In this document: one piece after another, positions 1 to 8,017 of the stretch | How positions within the stretch are numbered: the first letter of the stretch is position 1 | How the letters are laid out: every line of letters starts with the position of its first letter | From: Curtobacterium sp. MCSS17_015 | GTDB lineage: Bacteria; Actinomycetota; Actinomycetes; Actinomycetales; Microbacteriaceae | Length of the DNA: 64,000 nucleotides | NCBI RefSeq assembly: GCF_003234265.2 | Contig: NZ_CP126256.1 | Coordinates: 496,001 to 560,000 of the forward strand | Reading direction: 5' to 3' | The notes under the pieces: generated by a model | The model's input: only the letters and a program-made list of their open reading frames with translations | The model's database searches: none | Told to the model about the DNA's origin: nothing | Made by a program: the position numbers and the translations under genes

Positions 1-1438
1 GCAGGGGTCCTCGCAGGTGGAGCCCCTCGACCCGGCCCTCATCGCCCGCGCCGACGCCGTCGTCTTCGCGGTCGACGTGGACGTCCGGGACCGCGCGCGG
101 TTCGCCGGGAAGCCGCTCGTCTCCGGGCCGGTCAAGCGCGGCGTCGACGAGCCGGACGCGATGATCGCCGAGGCGCTCCGCGCGGCCGACGACCCCGCGG
201 CCGCCCGCGTCTCCGGCTCCGCGGCCGAGGCCGGCACGGGCACCGCGAAGGACGAGCACTTCGGCCAGGCCCTCAAGCGCTGGCTGCTCACGGGTGTGTC
301 GTACATGATCCCGTTCGTCGCGGGCGGCGGGCTGCTCATCGCGCTCGGGTTCCTGCTGTCGGGCTACGGCATCGCGCTCGACCACGGCGACTCGGGGCAG
401 AACAACGCCGTCTGGACGCTGACGAACCACACGCTGCTGGACCTGCCGCCGGAGGGGCTCGGGTACTACCTCGGTGCTGCGGCGTTCCAGATCGGCGGCG
501 TGTCCCTCGGGTTCCTCGTCGCGGCACTCGCCGGGTACATCGCGTACGCCATGGCCGACCGGCCGGGCATCGCCCCGGGCTTCGTCGCGGGGTCGATCGC
601 CGTGTTCATGAACGCCGGGTTCCTCGGTGGCCTCGTCGGTGGCCTCATCGCCGGTGCCGCCGCGTACTGGATCGGGCGCATCCCGACGTGGCGCTGGCTG
701 CGCGGGCTCATGCCGGTCGTGATCATCCCGCTGTTCGCGTCGATCATCGCCTCGGGCCTCATGCTCCTCGTGCTCGGCGGCCCCATCGCCTGGCTGATGA
801 CCCAGCTCACCGGGTTCCTCAACTCGCTCACCGGTGCCTCGGCGGTCCTGCTCGGCATCATCCTCGGGCTCATGATGGCGTTCGACCTCGGCGGCCCGGT
901 CAACAAGGTGGCGTACGCGTTCGCCGTCGCCGGGCTCGGTGCGGGCAGCGCGTCGAACGTCGTGCCGTTCGAGATCATGGCCGCGGTGATGGCCGCCGGC
1001 ATGGTCCCGCCGCTGGCACTGGCCCTCGCGTCGACCCTCCTGTACCGCAAGGGCTTCACGAAGCCCGAGCGGGAGAACGGCAAGGCCGCGTGGCTGCTCG
1101 GTGCCTCGTTCATCTCCGAGGGCGCGATCCCGTTCGCCGCGGCCGACCCGCTGCGGGTGATCCCGGCGTCGATGGTCGGTGCGGCCGTCACGGGTGCCAT
1201 CTCGATGGCGGCGGACGTCACCTCGCGGGCACCGCACGGCGGGATCTTCGTGTTCTTCGCCATCGGCAACGTGCTCATGTTCATCGTCGCGGTCCTCGCC
1301 GGCACGGTCGTCTCCGCGCTCGTGCTCGTCGCGCTGAAGAAGTGGGTGCGTCGGGCTCCGGCGGCGACGGACGTCGCGGCCGGTGAGGCAGCCGCGGCAG
1401 GCGACACGGTCGGGCAGCGCGCGCCGGTCGCCGCCTAA
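1..1438 (+). CDS. fruA: PTS fructose-type permease, EIIB end plus EIIC (5' truncated by window)
   Basis: This is the membrane component that imports and phosphorylates a hexose, most likely fructose. The frame is already open at base 2 and reads QGSSQVEPLD before the GTG at 17, which matches the middle of a fructose EIIB domain, so the true start lies outside the window. About 65 residues of EIIB (including RFAGKPLVSGPVKRGVDEPD) are followed by a linker and then by EIIC, beginning near GVSYMIPFVAGGGLLIALG. EIIC shows about eight or nine hydrophobic segments and the fructose-subfamily signatures GGPVNKVAYAFAVA and FISEGAIPFAAADP. The C-terminus is an Ala-rich cytoplasmic tail. Any EIIA domain or 1-phosphofructokinase gene would lie upstream of the window. 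Fructose specificity is inferred from the family. Confidence 0.9.
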   Translation, partial: QGSSQVEPLDPALIARADAVVFAVDVDVRDRARFAGKPLVSGPVKRGVDEPDAMIAEALRAADDPAAARVSGSAAEAGTGTAKDEHFGQALKRWLLTGVSYMIPFVAGGGLLIALGFLLSGYGIALDHGDSGQNNAVWTLTNHTLLDLPPEGLGYYLGAAAFQIGGVSLGFLVAALAGYIAYAMADRPGIAPGFVAGSIAVFMNAGFLGGLVGGLIAGAAAYWIGRIPTWRWLRGLMPVVIIPLFASIIASGLMLLVLGGPIAWLMTQLTGFLNSLTGASAVLLGIILGLMMAFDLGGPVNKVAYAFAVAGLGAGSASNVVPFEIMAAVMAAGMVPPLALALASTLLYRKGFTKPERENGKAAWLLGASFISEGAIPFAAADPLRVIPASMVGAAVTGAISMAADVTSRAPHGGIFVFFAIGNVLMFIVAVLAGTVVSALVLVALKKWVRRAPAATDVAAGEAAAAGDTVGQRAPVAA

Positions 1439-1442
1439 CGCA

Positions 1443-1481
1443 GCCCTGTCCGGACGGGAGGCTCCCCACCGGAGGCAGGGC
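1443..1481 (+). terminator. Weak hairpin after the PTS gene
   Basis: GCCCTG (1443-1448) can pair with CAGGGC (1476-1481). The loop contains the core GGACGGGAGGC seen in the stronger terminators of this window, but its complementary arm is missing. It may be a decayed member of that family, and termination here is uncertain. Confidence 0.3.
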
Positions 1482-1516
1482 GGCGCCGCACACCGGACTC
1501 TGTCAGCCCGCTCAGG

Positions 1517-1522
1517 CAGGGT
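1517..1522 (+). promoter_or_regulatory. Possible -10 box for leaderless DedA gene
   Basis: CAGGGT is followed by six bases and then the ATG at 1529. The spacing matches the leaderless pattern seen at many genes in this window, but the hexamer has C instead of T at its first position. Confidence 0.3.
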
Positions 1523-1528
1523 GGCGGG

Positions 1529-2230
1529 ATGACGACCGCCGTCCCCTCGACCGTCGCCCACGTCGGCACCGCCTCCGGCGACCCCGGATCAGGCGGAGGC
1601 CCGGACCCGGACATCGGCGGGCTCACCGGCCTCGTCCTGCAGGTCATCGACACGATGGGGGAGTGGGGCGTCGCCCTGATGCTCTTCATCGAGACGGTGT
1701 TCCCGCCGATCCCGTCCGAGGTGATCCTGCCGCTCGCCGGGTTCCTCGGGGGTGCCGGCCGGATGAACCTGACACTGGTGCTCGTCCTCGCCACGGTCGG
1801 TTCGTACGTCGGGGCACTCGTGCTCTACTGGCTCGGCGCGGTGATCGGCTTCGAACGCACCGTGCGGTGGTTCGGCAAGCTCCCGCTCGTCGACGAGGAC
1901 GACTTCCGCAAGGCGGCGTCGTGGTTCCACCGGCACGGCAAGAGCGCGGTCTTCTTCGGTCGCCTCGTGCCCGTCGTCCGGAGCCTCATCTCGCTGCCCG
2001 CCGGCGCGGACCGGATGCACCTCGCCACGTTCTCGCTCTTCACGATCCTGGGCAGCGGGCTGTGGAACTCGGTCCTCGTGCTCGGCGGAGCCGCACTCGG
2101 CACCCAGTACGACCGCGTCGAGGCGTACACCGAGTGGATCGACCGGGCCGTGTACCTGGCCGTCGTGGTGGTCGTCGTGGCGTTCGTCGTCCGGCGCATC
2201 CGCCGGGGTCGTGCCGCAGCGCGCGACTGA
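1529..2230 (+). CDS. DedA-family (SNARE-associated/VTT domain) membrane protein
   Basis: DedA/VTT proteins are polytopic inner-membrane proteins. Characterised members take part in lipid-carrier recycling and proton-motive-force homeostasis. The 233-residue sequence has a Gly/Pro-rich N-terminus of about 30 residues, then the family signature ETVFPPIPSEVILPLAG, the polar block GRLVPVVRSLISLPAGADRM that carries the conserved Arg residues, and a C-terminal hydrophobic helix ending in an Arg cluster. The ATG at 1529 follows a GGCGGG stretch and a possible -10 hexamer six bases upstream. The gene stands alone between the PTS gene and a convergent small gene. The specific substrate cannot be told from sequence. 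Confidence 0.9.
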   Translation: MTTAVPSTVAHVGTASGDPGSGGGPDPDIGGLTGLVLQVIDTMGEWGVALMLFIETVFPPIPSEVILPLAGFLGGAGRMNLTLVLVLATVGSYVGALVLYWLGAVIGFERTVRWFGKLPLVDEDDFRKAASWFHRHGKSAVFFGRLVPVVRSLISLPAGADRMHLATFSLFTILGSGLWNSVLVLGGAALGTQYDRVEAYTEWIDRAVYLAVVVVVVAFVVRRIRRGRAAARD

Positions 2231-2308
2231 CCCCGGCGGCCCCGCCAGTCCGACGACCACCGAGGGCGCCAGCCCCCGGTCGCGCCGCGGCACCCGCACC
2301 CGCAGGCG

Positions 2309-2506
2309 CTACTTCGCGGTGAGCGCCGATTCCTTGTGCGCGGCCTGCTTGCCCGACTTCTCCGACTCGATGATCCAGTACGGGTCGTCGTCGGTCGGCT
2401 TGAAGGTCTGGCCGTCGAACTCGAAGTCCTCCGTCTTCTTCTCGACGAGCTTCCCCGTCGTCTTCCCCTGCGAGGTGTTCCACTGGACCTCGTCGCCCTT
2501 GCGCAT
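2309..2506 (-). CDS. HVA1/TUDOR-domain small protein (DUF2945)
   Basis: This is a 65-residue, strongly polar protein (MRKGDEVQWNTSQGKTTGKL...). It matches the DUF2945 or hypervirulence-associated HVA1 TUDOR-like family, which are short beta-barrel proteins common in soil and plant-associated bacteria and of unknown molecular role. The pattern KGDEVQW-x-TSQGKTTG near the N-terminus and the later FKPTDDDPYWIIESEKSGKQAAHK block are typical of the family. A GGGAGG ribosome site sits about 6 nt before the ATG. The upstream region (2519-2544) carries a palindrome and a block shared almost exactly with the small gene at 30542-30715, suggesting common control. Confidence 0.8.
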   Translation of the reverse strand: MRKGDEVQWNTSQGKTTGKLVEKKTEDFEFDGQTFKPTDDDPYWIIESEKSGKQAAHKESALTAK

Positions 2507-2518
2507 GTCGGCCTCCCG

Positions 2519-2544
2519 CCGTCCTCCGGAGGACCATCCGTCCG
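2519..2544 (-). promoter_or_regulatory. Shared upstream element of small stress-type genes, copy 1
   Basis: This 26-bp block upstream of the HVA1-like gene contains the perfect palindrome GTCCTCCGGAGGAC (2521-2534) and GAGGACCATCCGTCC (2529-2543). All but about two positions match the block at 30753-30777, upstream of an unrelated 57-aa gene. It may be a promoter or operator; which one is not known. Confidence 0.5.
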
Positions 2545-2721
2545 GGACCCGGACGGTACGCGCAGACGCTGCATCATCCCTGGTGCGCAGTTCCGGCCCC
2601 GTCCACCATCACGATCGGGTGACGGCGGCTCGGATCGGCGGGGCCGCGGGGTACCGTTGCCGAGGAGTCACACCGCGAACACCCGACGCGGGTCCGGACT
2701 CCCGAGGGATCGACGTGCACC

Positions 2722-3777
2722 ATGAGCCTGGCCACCGACAGCGCGAGGGCGGAGACCGTCCTGGCCGGACGGTACCGTCTCGTCAAACTGATCGGGACCG
2801 GCGGCATGGGGTCCGTGTACGAGGCCCGGGACGAGCACACGTACCGCGCCGTCGCGGTCAAGATGTTCGCCACCCCGGAGCGGATGACCACCGCCGACCG
2901 GGTGCGCCAGGAGCGTGAGATCCGCCTGCTCAGCATGCTCTCGCACCCGGGCCTCATCCCGCTCTACGACGCCGGCACGCACGACTTCGAGGACGGCCCG
3001 CACCGCTACATCGTGATGGAGCTCATCGCCGACGCGACCCTGCTCCGCCGCCTGGCCGAGGGACCGTTGCACAACTACGAGGTCGCGGACCTCGGCGCGC
3101 AGCTCGCCGACGCCCTGGCCTACGTGCACTCCCGCGGCATCGTGCACCGGGACGTGAAGCCGGCGAACATCCTGCTGAGCGACGAGGGTGCCTCCGGGTT
3201 CGTCCGCACCGTCAAGCTCACCGACTTCGGGGTCGCGCACTTCGTCGACGGTTCCCGGCTCACCAACGACGGCACGATCATCGGCACAGCGGCGTACCTG
3301 TCGCCGGAGCAGGTCGCCGGGGAGCCGATCAGCTACGCCACCGACGTCTACTCCCTCGGACTCGTGCTGCTCGAGGCCCTGACCGGCACGCAGGAGTACT
3401 CCGGCACGGTGATCGAGGCGGCACTCGCCCGGCTCCGACGTGACCCGAAGGTGCCGGACTCGGTGGCGTCGGAGTGGCGGGACCTGCTCACCCGGATGAC
3501 CGCGCGTGACCCGGCGAAGCGACCGACGGCGGTCGCGGTCGCACGCGCACTCCGCGGCGGATCGACCCAGGTCACCGGACCAGTGCCGCTCGGGCCGGGC
3601 CGGGAGGTCCACCGACGGGAACACCGCATGCACCGCGCCGCGCACCGCCACGCCCGCCGCGGGACGTTCGACGTGGTGCGACGGTGGCGTCGGCGGAACG
3701 TGATCGCGGCGTCGGTCACCGCCCTCGCGGTCGCCGCGGCCTGCGTCGGGTCGTACGTGGTCGGCGCGCTGCACTGA
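2722..3777 (+). CDS. Membrane-anchored serine/threonine protein kinase
   Basis: This is a Hanks-type (PknB-like) kinase that phosphorylates Ser/Thr residues of cytoplasmic proteins. The 351-residue protein carries the Gly-rich loop GTGGMGSVY (about residues 25-33), catalytic Lys47 in VAVKMF, the catalytic loop HRDVKPANIL with Asp144, DFGVA with Asp168, and LSPEQ in place of the usual APE region. The kinase domain ends near residue 275. A basic juxtamembrane stretch and one transmembrane helix at the extreme C-terminus (VIAASVTALAVAAACVGSYV) follow, with only a few residues outside, so there is no PASTA or other sensor domain. The start is the ATG at 2722. A TACCGT hexamer near 2651 could be its -10. 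No cognate phosphatase is adjacent. The SpoIIE-type phosphatase at 59.5 kb is a different class. Confidence 0.93.
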   Translation: MSLATDSARAETVLAGRYRLVKLIGTGGMGSVYEARDEHTYRAVAVKMFATPERMTTADRVRQEREIRLLSMLSHPGLIPLYDAGTHDFEDGPHRYIVMELIADATLLRRLAEGPLHNYEVADLGAQLADALAYVHSRGIVHRDVKPANILLSDEGASGFVRTVKLTDFGVAHFVDGSRLTNDGTIIGTAAYLSPEQVAGEPISYATDVYSLGLVLLEALTGTQEYSGTVIEAALARLRRDPKVPDSVASEWRDLLTRMTARDPAKRPTAVAVARALRGGSTQVTGPVPLGPGREVHRREHRMHRAAHRHARRGTFDVVRRWRRRNVIAASVTALAVAAACVGSYVVGALH

Positions 3778-3851
3778 CCGACCTCCCCGGTCCCGGCCCC
3801 CGTTCGCTCAGCGCACGATGGGTGGACCGTTCCCGCCCGGGAGCGATCAGG

Positions 3852-3857
3852 CAGGAT
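3852..3857 (+). promoter_or_regulatory. Possible -10 box for leaderless trpF
   Basis: CAGGAT, then six bases, then the ATG at 3864. The intervening GGGAGC could instead act as a ribosome site, so the leaderless reading is tentative. Confidence 0.35.
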
Positions 3858-3863
3858 GGGAGC

Positions 3864-4487
3864 ATGAGCGACCAGCGCTGGATCAAGATCTGTGGCCTCT
3901 CCACGGCGGAGACCGTGGACGCGGCCGTCGACGCCGGTGCGGACGCGGTCGGGTTCGTCTTCGCCGCCGGCAGCCCCCGCACGGTGACCGCCGACGCCGC
4001 GAAGGAACTCGTCGAGCGCCTGCCCGACGGCATCGACGCCGTCGGCGTGTTCCGCGACCAGGCGATCGACGAGGTCGTCGGCATCGCCTCCGAGGTCGGG
4101 CTCACCACCCTCCAGCTGCACGGCCGCGAATCCGCGTCGGACTTCGCACGCGCCCGCGACGCCGGGTTCTTCACGATCCGTGCCGTCGCCGCCGCGGACT
4201 ACCTCGGCGAGACGCCCGAGCAGCGCGGATCGTACGACCACGACCTGCTCCTGCTCGACGCGGCGGTCCCCGGCAGCGGGCACCTCGTCGACCCGGCCAC
4301 CCTGACCGGCACGGTGGACGAGGCGTGGATCCTCGCCGGCGGGCTCACCCCGGCGAACGTCGCCGACCTGGTACAGCGGCTCGACCCGGACGGTGTCGAC
4401 GTCTCCAGCGGCGTGGAGTCCGAGCGCGGGGTCAAGGACCCGGCCAGGATCCGCGCGTTCGTCGAGGCCGTCCGCAGCATCCCCTGA
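3864..4487 (+). CDS. trpF: Phosphoribosylanthranilate isomerase
   Basis: TrpF converts N-(5-phosphoribosyl)anthranilate to the ribulose form in tryptophan biosynthesis, in the cytoplasm. The 207-residue TIM-barrel protein has the family landmarks KICGL at the N-terminus (catalytic Cys), VGFVFAAGSPR, LQLHG, the catalytic Asp in LLLLDAAVPGSG, the phosphate-binding ILAGGLTPANV and the closing VDVSSGVESERGVKD. The start is set at the ATG 3864 because KICGL normally lies within ten residues of the N-terminus; longer in-frame extensions have no family similarity. No other trp gene is nearby, so it is an isolated biosynthetic gene. Its presence suggests this organism does not depend only on a bifunctional PriA. 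Confidence 0.93.
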   Translation: MSDQRWIKICGLSTAETVDAAVDAGADAVGFVFAAGSPRTVTADAAKELVERLPDGIDAVGVFRDQAIDEVVGIASEVGLTTLQLHGRESASDFARARDAGFFTIRAVAAADYLGETPEQRGSYDHDLLLLDAAVPGSGHLVDPATLTGTVDEAWILAGGLTPANVADLVQRLDPDGVDVSSGVESERGVKDPARIRAFVEAVRSIP

Positions 4488-4490
4488 ACC

Positions 4491-4528
4491 ACGCGAGGCA
4501 CGCTACCGACCGGCGCCGTGTCTCGCGT
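4491..4528. terminator. Bidirectional hairpin between convergent trpF and HAD gene
   Basis: ACGCGAGGCACG (4491-4502) pairs with CGTGTCTCGCGT (4517-4528) over 12 bp with one G-U. It fills the 58-bp space between two converging genes and lacks a clear T-tract. Confidence 0.6.
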
Positions 4529-4545
4529 CCGTCGCGTGGTCGCCG

Positions 4546-5310
4546 TCAGGCGGGCCGGAGCGTGGGGACGAGGTCGCGGAGGAACGCGTCGGTGTCCTCC
4601 CATCCCTCGACCGCGTGCGACGGGACGCCGAGCGCCTTGACCGGGTAGTCGTTGCCCTCCGGGTCGAGCCGGTCCCCGACGAAGAGCATGTCGTCGAGCG
4701 CGATGCTGGTCAGTTCGGCCAGCCGCTGCATGCCGTAGGCCTTGTCGATGCCCTTGCGGGTGATGTCGATGCTCGTGGAGCCGCCGGAGCGGACCTCGAG
4801 GTCCGGGAGCTCGGCCTGCACGCGGCGACGGAGGTCGTCCTTCTTCGCACCGGTGGGGTCCCACTGCTTCTTGACGTCCACCGGAGCCGTCTGCCCCAGC
4901 GCGGAGAACGTGATCTGCGACCCGCGGTCCTCGAGGATGTCGCCCCAGGGCTCCGCCTCCCAGTAGCCGGCGGCCTTCGCCTGCGCCTCGACCGCCACGA
5001 GGGCACGGGCCTTCTCGTCCTCGGTGAGGTCCTCGGCGTACTGCAGTGCCCAGTCGCCCGCATCCCAGCGGTAGTACCGCGTGCCGCACGTCGGCATGAG
5101 GTGCAGGTCGTCGAGGCGCAGTCCCTCGCGCTTCCGGAGCGGGGTGACGAGCTGCTGCTCGAACTGCTGGAAGTTGCCGCCGCTGATGACGGCCACGGGG
5201 ACCACCTCGAGCAGGGACGCGAAGGTCTCGAGCATGCGGGCGTCGAGCGGGGACTTCGACGGGGCGAGCGTGTCGTCGAGGTCGAAGGCGACGAGGCGAG
5301 GTGCGGACAT
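4546..5310 (-). CDS. HAD-superfamily (subclass IIB) phosphatase
   Basis: This is a predicted cytoplasmic phosphatase with a Cof/phosphomannomutase-like cap. The 254-residue chain opens with the HAD nucleophile motif VAFDLDDTLAPSKSP, has SGG in motif II (VISGGNFQQFEQQL), the motif III Lys region (KGIDKAYGMQRL) and the motif IV acidic pair in FVGDRLDPEGNDYP. The conserved GSTSIDITRKG stretch resembles sugar-phosphate phosphatases, but the substrate is unknown. The start is placed at the ATG 5310: a CATGAT hexamer lies seven bases upstream, whereas the ATG at 5322 overlaps that hexamer. Confidence 0.85.
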   Translation of the reverse strand: MSAPRLVAFDLDDTLAPSKSPLDARMLETFASLLEVVPVAVISGGNFQQFEQQLVTPLRKREGLRLDDLHLMPTCGTRYYRWDAGDWALQYAEDLTEDEKARALVAVEAQAKAAGYWEAEPWGDILEDRGSQITFSALGQTAPVDVKKQWDPTGAKKDDLRRRVQAELPDLEVRSGGSTSIDITRKGIDKAYGMQRLAELTSIALDDMLFVGDRLDPEGNDYPVKALGVPSHAVEGWEDTDAFLRDLVPTLRPA

Positions 5311-5317
5311 GCCCTCG

Positions 5318-5323
5318 ATCATG
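5318..5323 (-). promoter_or_regulatory. Possible -10 box for leaderless HAD gene
   Basis: On the minus strand CATGAT lies seven bases before the ATG at 5310. This follows the pattern of other leaderless starts in this window. Confidence 0.35.
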
Positions 5324-5387
5324 CCAGGGCCGGGTGCGCCCACCGGTCCGGGACGGCCCCGGCTCGGTGTCGGGCCCGACCGCCGCG

Positions 5388-5975
5388 TCACTCCTTGACG
5401 AGCACGACCTCGTCGAGCGGGAGGCGCGTGCGCGGTGCGGTCTCGCGCTCGGCGGCCTTCTCGTCCAGCTGCGAGGCGTCGGCGACGTGGCCGATCGCGG
5501 TGACGGTCACCGGCACGAGGTGCTCCGGGAGGTCGAAAGCGGCACGGAGCGCGTCGACCTCGAAGCCGCCCATCTGGTGCAGGTGCAGCCCCTCTGCGTG
5601 GGCCTGCACGGCGAGCGCGGCGACCGACTGGCCGAGGTCGTACTCCGCCCAGCGGCGCTGCTCACCGTCGGCCGTGACCGGCTCGGCGATCGCGACGAGG
5701 AGTGCTCCGGCGCGGTGGGCCCAGGCGCCGTTGAAGCCCATCAGCGTGGCGTGGATGCGGTCGAAGGTCGGGGTGCCGCGACGGCCGACGATGAAGCGAC
5801 GGGGCTGCGTGTTCGCGGCGGAGGGAGCCCAGCGCGCGGCCTCGAGGACGGCGTCGAGCTGCTCGTCCGAGATCGTCGCGGTCTCGTCGTACGAACGGGG
5901 GCTCCATCGCTCCTCGAGCAGGGGCACGAGGGGCTGGCTGGAGTCGGTCGAGCGGGAGAGCGTGTTCGTCGTCAT
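5388..5975 (-). CDS. Nitroreductase-family FMN oxidoreductase
   Basis: This is a predicted FMN-dependent NAD(P)H oxidoreductase, usually a dimer acting on nitro compounds, quinones or flavins. The 195 residues show RWSPRSYDE (phosphate-binding Arg/Ser near the N-terminus), ARWAPSAANTQPRRFIVG (the classic W-x-PS-x-x-N-x-QP FMN site) and DLGQSVAALAVQAHAEGLHLHQMGG, which supplies helix and flavin contacts. The start is the ATG 5975 (MTTNTLSR). A further upstream in-frame ATG would overlap the divergent transporter promoter. Its 3' end lies 77 nt from the HAD gene in the same orientation. The true substrate is not inferable. Confidence 0.88.
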   Translation of the reverse strand: MTTNTLSRSTDSSQPLVPLLEERWSPRSYDETATISDEQLDAVLEAARWAPSAANTQPRRFIVGRRGTPTFDRIHATLMGFNGAWAHRAGALLVAIAEPVTADGEQRRWAEYDLGQSVAALAVQAHAEGLHLHQMGGFEVDALRAAFDLPEHLVPVTVTAIGHVADASQLDEKAAERETAPRTRLPLDEVVLVKE

Positions 5976-6036
5976 GGTCGACCGAACATCCGTGGGATCA
6001 CCGGTATTTCCGCGATCGCCTGCGAGGATGGGCAGG

Positions 6037-6960
6037 ATGAGTGGTGTCCTGGTCGGCTTCGCGATCATCGGCGTCGTCATCGCAACCGGCTACGGTGTCG
6101 GCCGAGCCGGGCTGCTCGGGCCGCACGCGCAGTTCGTGATGAGTCGACTGGCGTTCTTCGTCCTCATGCCGTGCCTGCTCTTCCACACGATCGCCACGGC
6201 CGACGTCGCGACGTTGTTCTCCCCGATGCTCGCCGTCTCGGCCCTCACCGCGCTGTCGGTCGCCGTCGTGACCGCGGTCGTCTTCGCGCTCGTGCTCCGG
6301 CGCCCGCTTCCCACGACCACCGTCGGGGCCCTGGCGGCGTCGTACTCGAACGCGAACAACATCGGCCTGCCCGTCGCGGTCTACGTCCTCGGGCAGGCGA
6401 CCGCGGTCGTGCCCGTGATCATGCTGCAGCTGGTCGTGATGGCGCCGATCGCGCTGACCGTCCTCGACGCGGCCACGGCCTCCGGGGGCGGGTGGCGGCG
6501 TCGGGTGCTCGGGCCGGTGTCGAACCCGCTCATCATCGCGTCGCTGCTCGGACTCGTGTGCTCGGTCACGCAGCTCACGCTGCCGGAACCGGTGCTCGAA
6601 CCGTTCGCGCTCGTCGGCGGGGCCGCGGTCCCGCTCGTGCTGCTCTCGTTCGGGATGAGCCTGCACGGGTCGGCACCGCTGCGGGACCCTGCCATCCGCC
6701 TCGACGTGCTGCTCGCGACCGTCGGGAAGCTCCTGGTGATGCCGGTGGTCGCGTTCCTCCTGGCCCGGTACGCGTTCGGGCTCGACGCCGAGCACGTCTT
6801 CGTGTCGACGGTGCTCGCCGGGTTGCCGGCGGCGCAGAACGTCTTCAACTACGCCCAGCGGTACGACGCGGCGGTCCCGGTCGCGCGGGGCGTGGTGCTG
6901 CTGACGACCGTCGGTTCCGTGCCGGTCCTCGTCGCCATCGCGGCGCTGCTGCACCCGTAG
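6037..6960 (+). CDS. AEC-family (auxin efflux carrier-like) transporter
   Basis: AEC permeases are ten-helix secondary transporters of organic acids or related metabolites. The 307-residue sequence is hydrophobic throughout. It has the family's broken-helix signature around ASYSNANNIGLPVAVYVLG and the second-half counterpart GLPAAQNVFNYAQRY, with a short polar loop between the two five-helix repeats. Length is normal for the family. The ATG 6037 is preferred: GAGG at 6024-6027 lies nine bases upstream, while the alternative ATG 6028 abuts that site. The gene is divergent from the nitroreductase (61-bp gap), so the two may share control. The transported compound is unknown. Confidence 0.9.
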   Translation: MSGVLVGFAIIGVVIATGYGVGRAGLLGPHAQFVMSRLAFFVLMPCLLFHTIATADVATLFSPMLAVSALTALSVAVVTAVVFALVLRRPLPTTTVGALAASYSNANNIGLPVAVYVLGQATAVVPVIMLQLVVMAPIALTVLDAATASGGGWRRRVLGPVSNPLIIASLLGLVCSVTQLTLPEPVLEPFALVGGAAVPLVLLSFGMSLHGSAPLRDPAIRLDVLLATVGKLLVMPVVAFLLARYAFGLDAEHVFVSTVLAGLPAAQNVFNYAQRYDAAVPVARGVVLLTTVGSVPVLVAIAALLHP

Positions 6961-6971
6961 GTGGGGCGCGG

Positions 6972-7015
6972 CGGACGGGAGGCGCGGTGCGGACCCGGCG
7001 CGCGCCTCCTGTCCG
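6972..7015. terminator. GGACGGGAGGC-family hairpin between AEC and xthA
   Basis: CGGACGGGAGGCGCG (6972-6986) pairs with the complementary arm ending at 7015 (one G-U). It sits between convergent genes and belongs to a repeated palindrome family found at gene ends through the window. Confidence 0.7.
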
Positions 7016-7027
7016 GGAGGGGCGAGG

Positions 7028-7864
7028 TCAGAAGATCATCGGGCGGTCGTCGTCGAGGACCGTGTCGAGGTCCAGGTCGACCGACACCGGCACGTGGTCG
7101 CTCGGGGCGTCGCCCTTGCGCTCGTCGCGGTGGATGGTCGCGGCGACCGTGACGTCGGCGAAGGCCTGCGAGCCCATCACGAAGTCGATGCGCATGCCCT
7201 CGTTGCGGGGGAACCGGAGCTGCTTGTAGTCCCAGTACGTGTACCCGGTCGGGACGATCGGGCGGACCACGTCCTGCAGGCCGCGCTCCTCGAACGTGCG
7301 GAACGCCGCGCGCTCGGGCTCGCTGACGTGGGTCGAACCCTCGAAGACCCGCATGTCCCAGACGTCCTGGTCGAGGGGCGCCACGTTCCAGTCGCCCATC
7401 AGCGCGAGGGGCAGGTCGGGCTCGGCCTGCAGCCACTCGGTGGTGCGGTCGGCCAGCTGGGCGAGCCAGTCGAGCTTGTACGTGTAGTGCGGGTCACCGA
7501 GCTCCCGGCCGTTCGGGACGTAGAGGCTCCACAGTCGGACACCCTCGACGGTGACGCCGATGGCACGGGCCTCCACCGGCAGGTCCGGGCCCTCCTGGCC
7601 CTTGAGGAAGCCGGGTTGTCCGGGGAAGTCCCGGGTCACGTCCTCCATCGGCAGACGACTGGCGAAGGCGACGCCGTTCCACTGGTTGAGGCCGTGTGCC
7701 TCGACCGTGTACCCGGCGGCCTCGAACGCCTCGACCGGGAACTGCTCCGGCTTGCACTTGATCTCCTGCATGCCGAGGACGTCGACGTCCTCACGGACCA
7801 ACCAGTCGACGACCCGGCCCACTCGGGTACGGACGGAGTTGACGTTCCAGGTCGCGACGCGCAT
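7028..7864 (-). CDS. xthA: Exodeoxyribonuclease III (AP endonuclease)
   Basis: This DNA-repair nuclease removes 3' blocks and cleaves at abasic sites using one or two Mg ions. The 278-residue protein begins MRVATWNVNSVR and shows all ExoIII-family motifs: LGMQEIKC with the metal-binding Glu, NGVAFASR, SLYVPNGRE with the catalytic Tyr, LMGDWNVAP with Asp and Asn, RIDFVMGS, and the C-terminal SDHVPV His. Length matches the bacterial Xth family. The frame remains open far upstream, but the ATG 7864 gives the canonical N-terminus and has TAGGTT seven bases upstream. It is convergent with the AEC transporter. Confidence 0.95.
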   Translation of the reverse strand: MRVATWNVNSVRTRVGRVVDWLVREDVDVLGMQEIKCKPEQFPVEAFEAAGYTVEAHGLNQWNGVAFASRLPMEDVTRDFPGQPGFLKGQEGPDLPVEARAIGVTVEGVRLWSLYVPNGRELGDPHYTYKLDWLAQLADRTTEWLQAEPDLPLALMGDWNVAPLDQDVWDMRVFEGSTHVSEPERAAFRTFEERGLQDVVRPIVPTGYTYWDYKQLRFPRNEGMRIDFVMGSQAFADVTVAATIHRDERKGDAPSDHVPVSVDLDLDTVLDDDRPMIF

Positions 7865-7871
7865 GGGATCG

Positions 7872-7877
7872 AACCTA
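7872..7877 (-). promoter_or_regulatory. -10 box for leaderless xthA
   Basis: TAGGTT on the minus strand lies seven bases before the ATG, which leaves no room for a ribosome site and implies a leaderless transcript. Confidence 0.5.
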
Positions 7878-8017
7878 CCGGGAGCGACCGACCGGCCGCC
7901 GGAGCCGTCGGCGGTCGTCAGTTGCCGCAGCTGGACGGGACCCCGTGGACCCGGACGAGCTCCGGTGCCAGGGTGTTGCCTGGGGGCACATCCAGACCAG
8001 GACCGCAGGAGGCACTC

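Noticed and set aside
4393..6036. Long upstream extension of the AEC transporter frame
   Set aside because: The extra 548 codons lie opposite the HAD and nitroreductase genes. The family N-terminus and a ribosome site fit the ATG at 6037.
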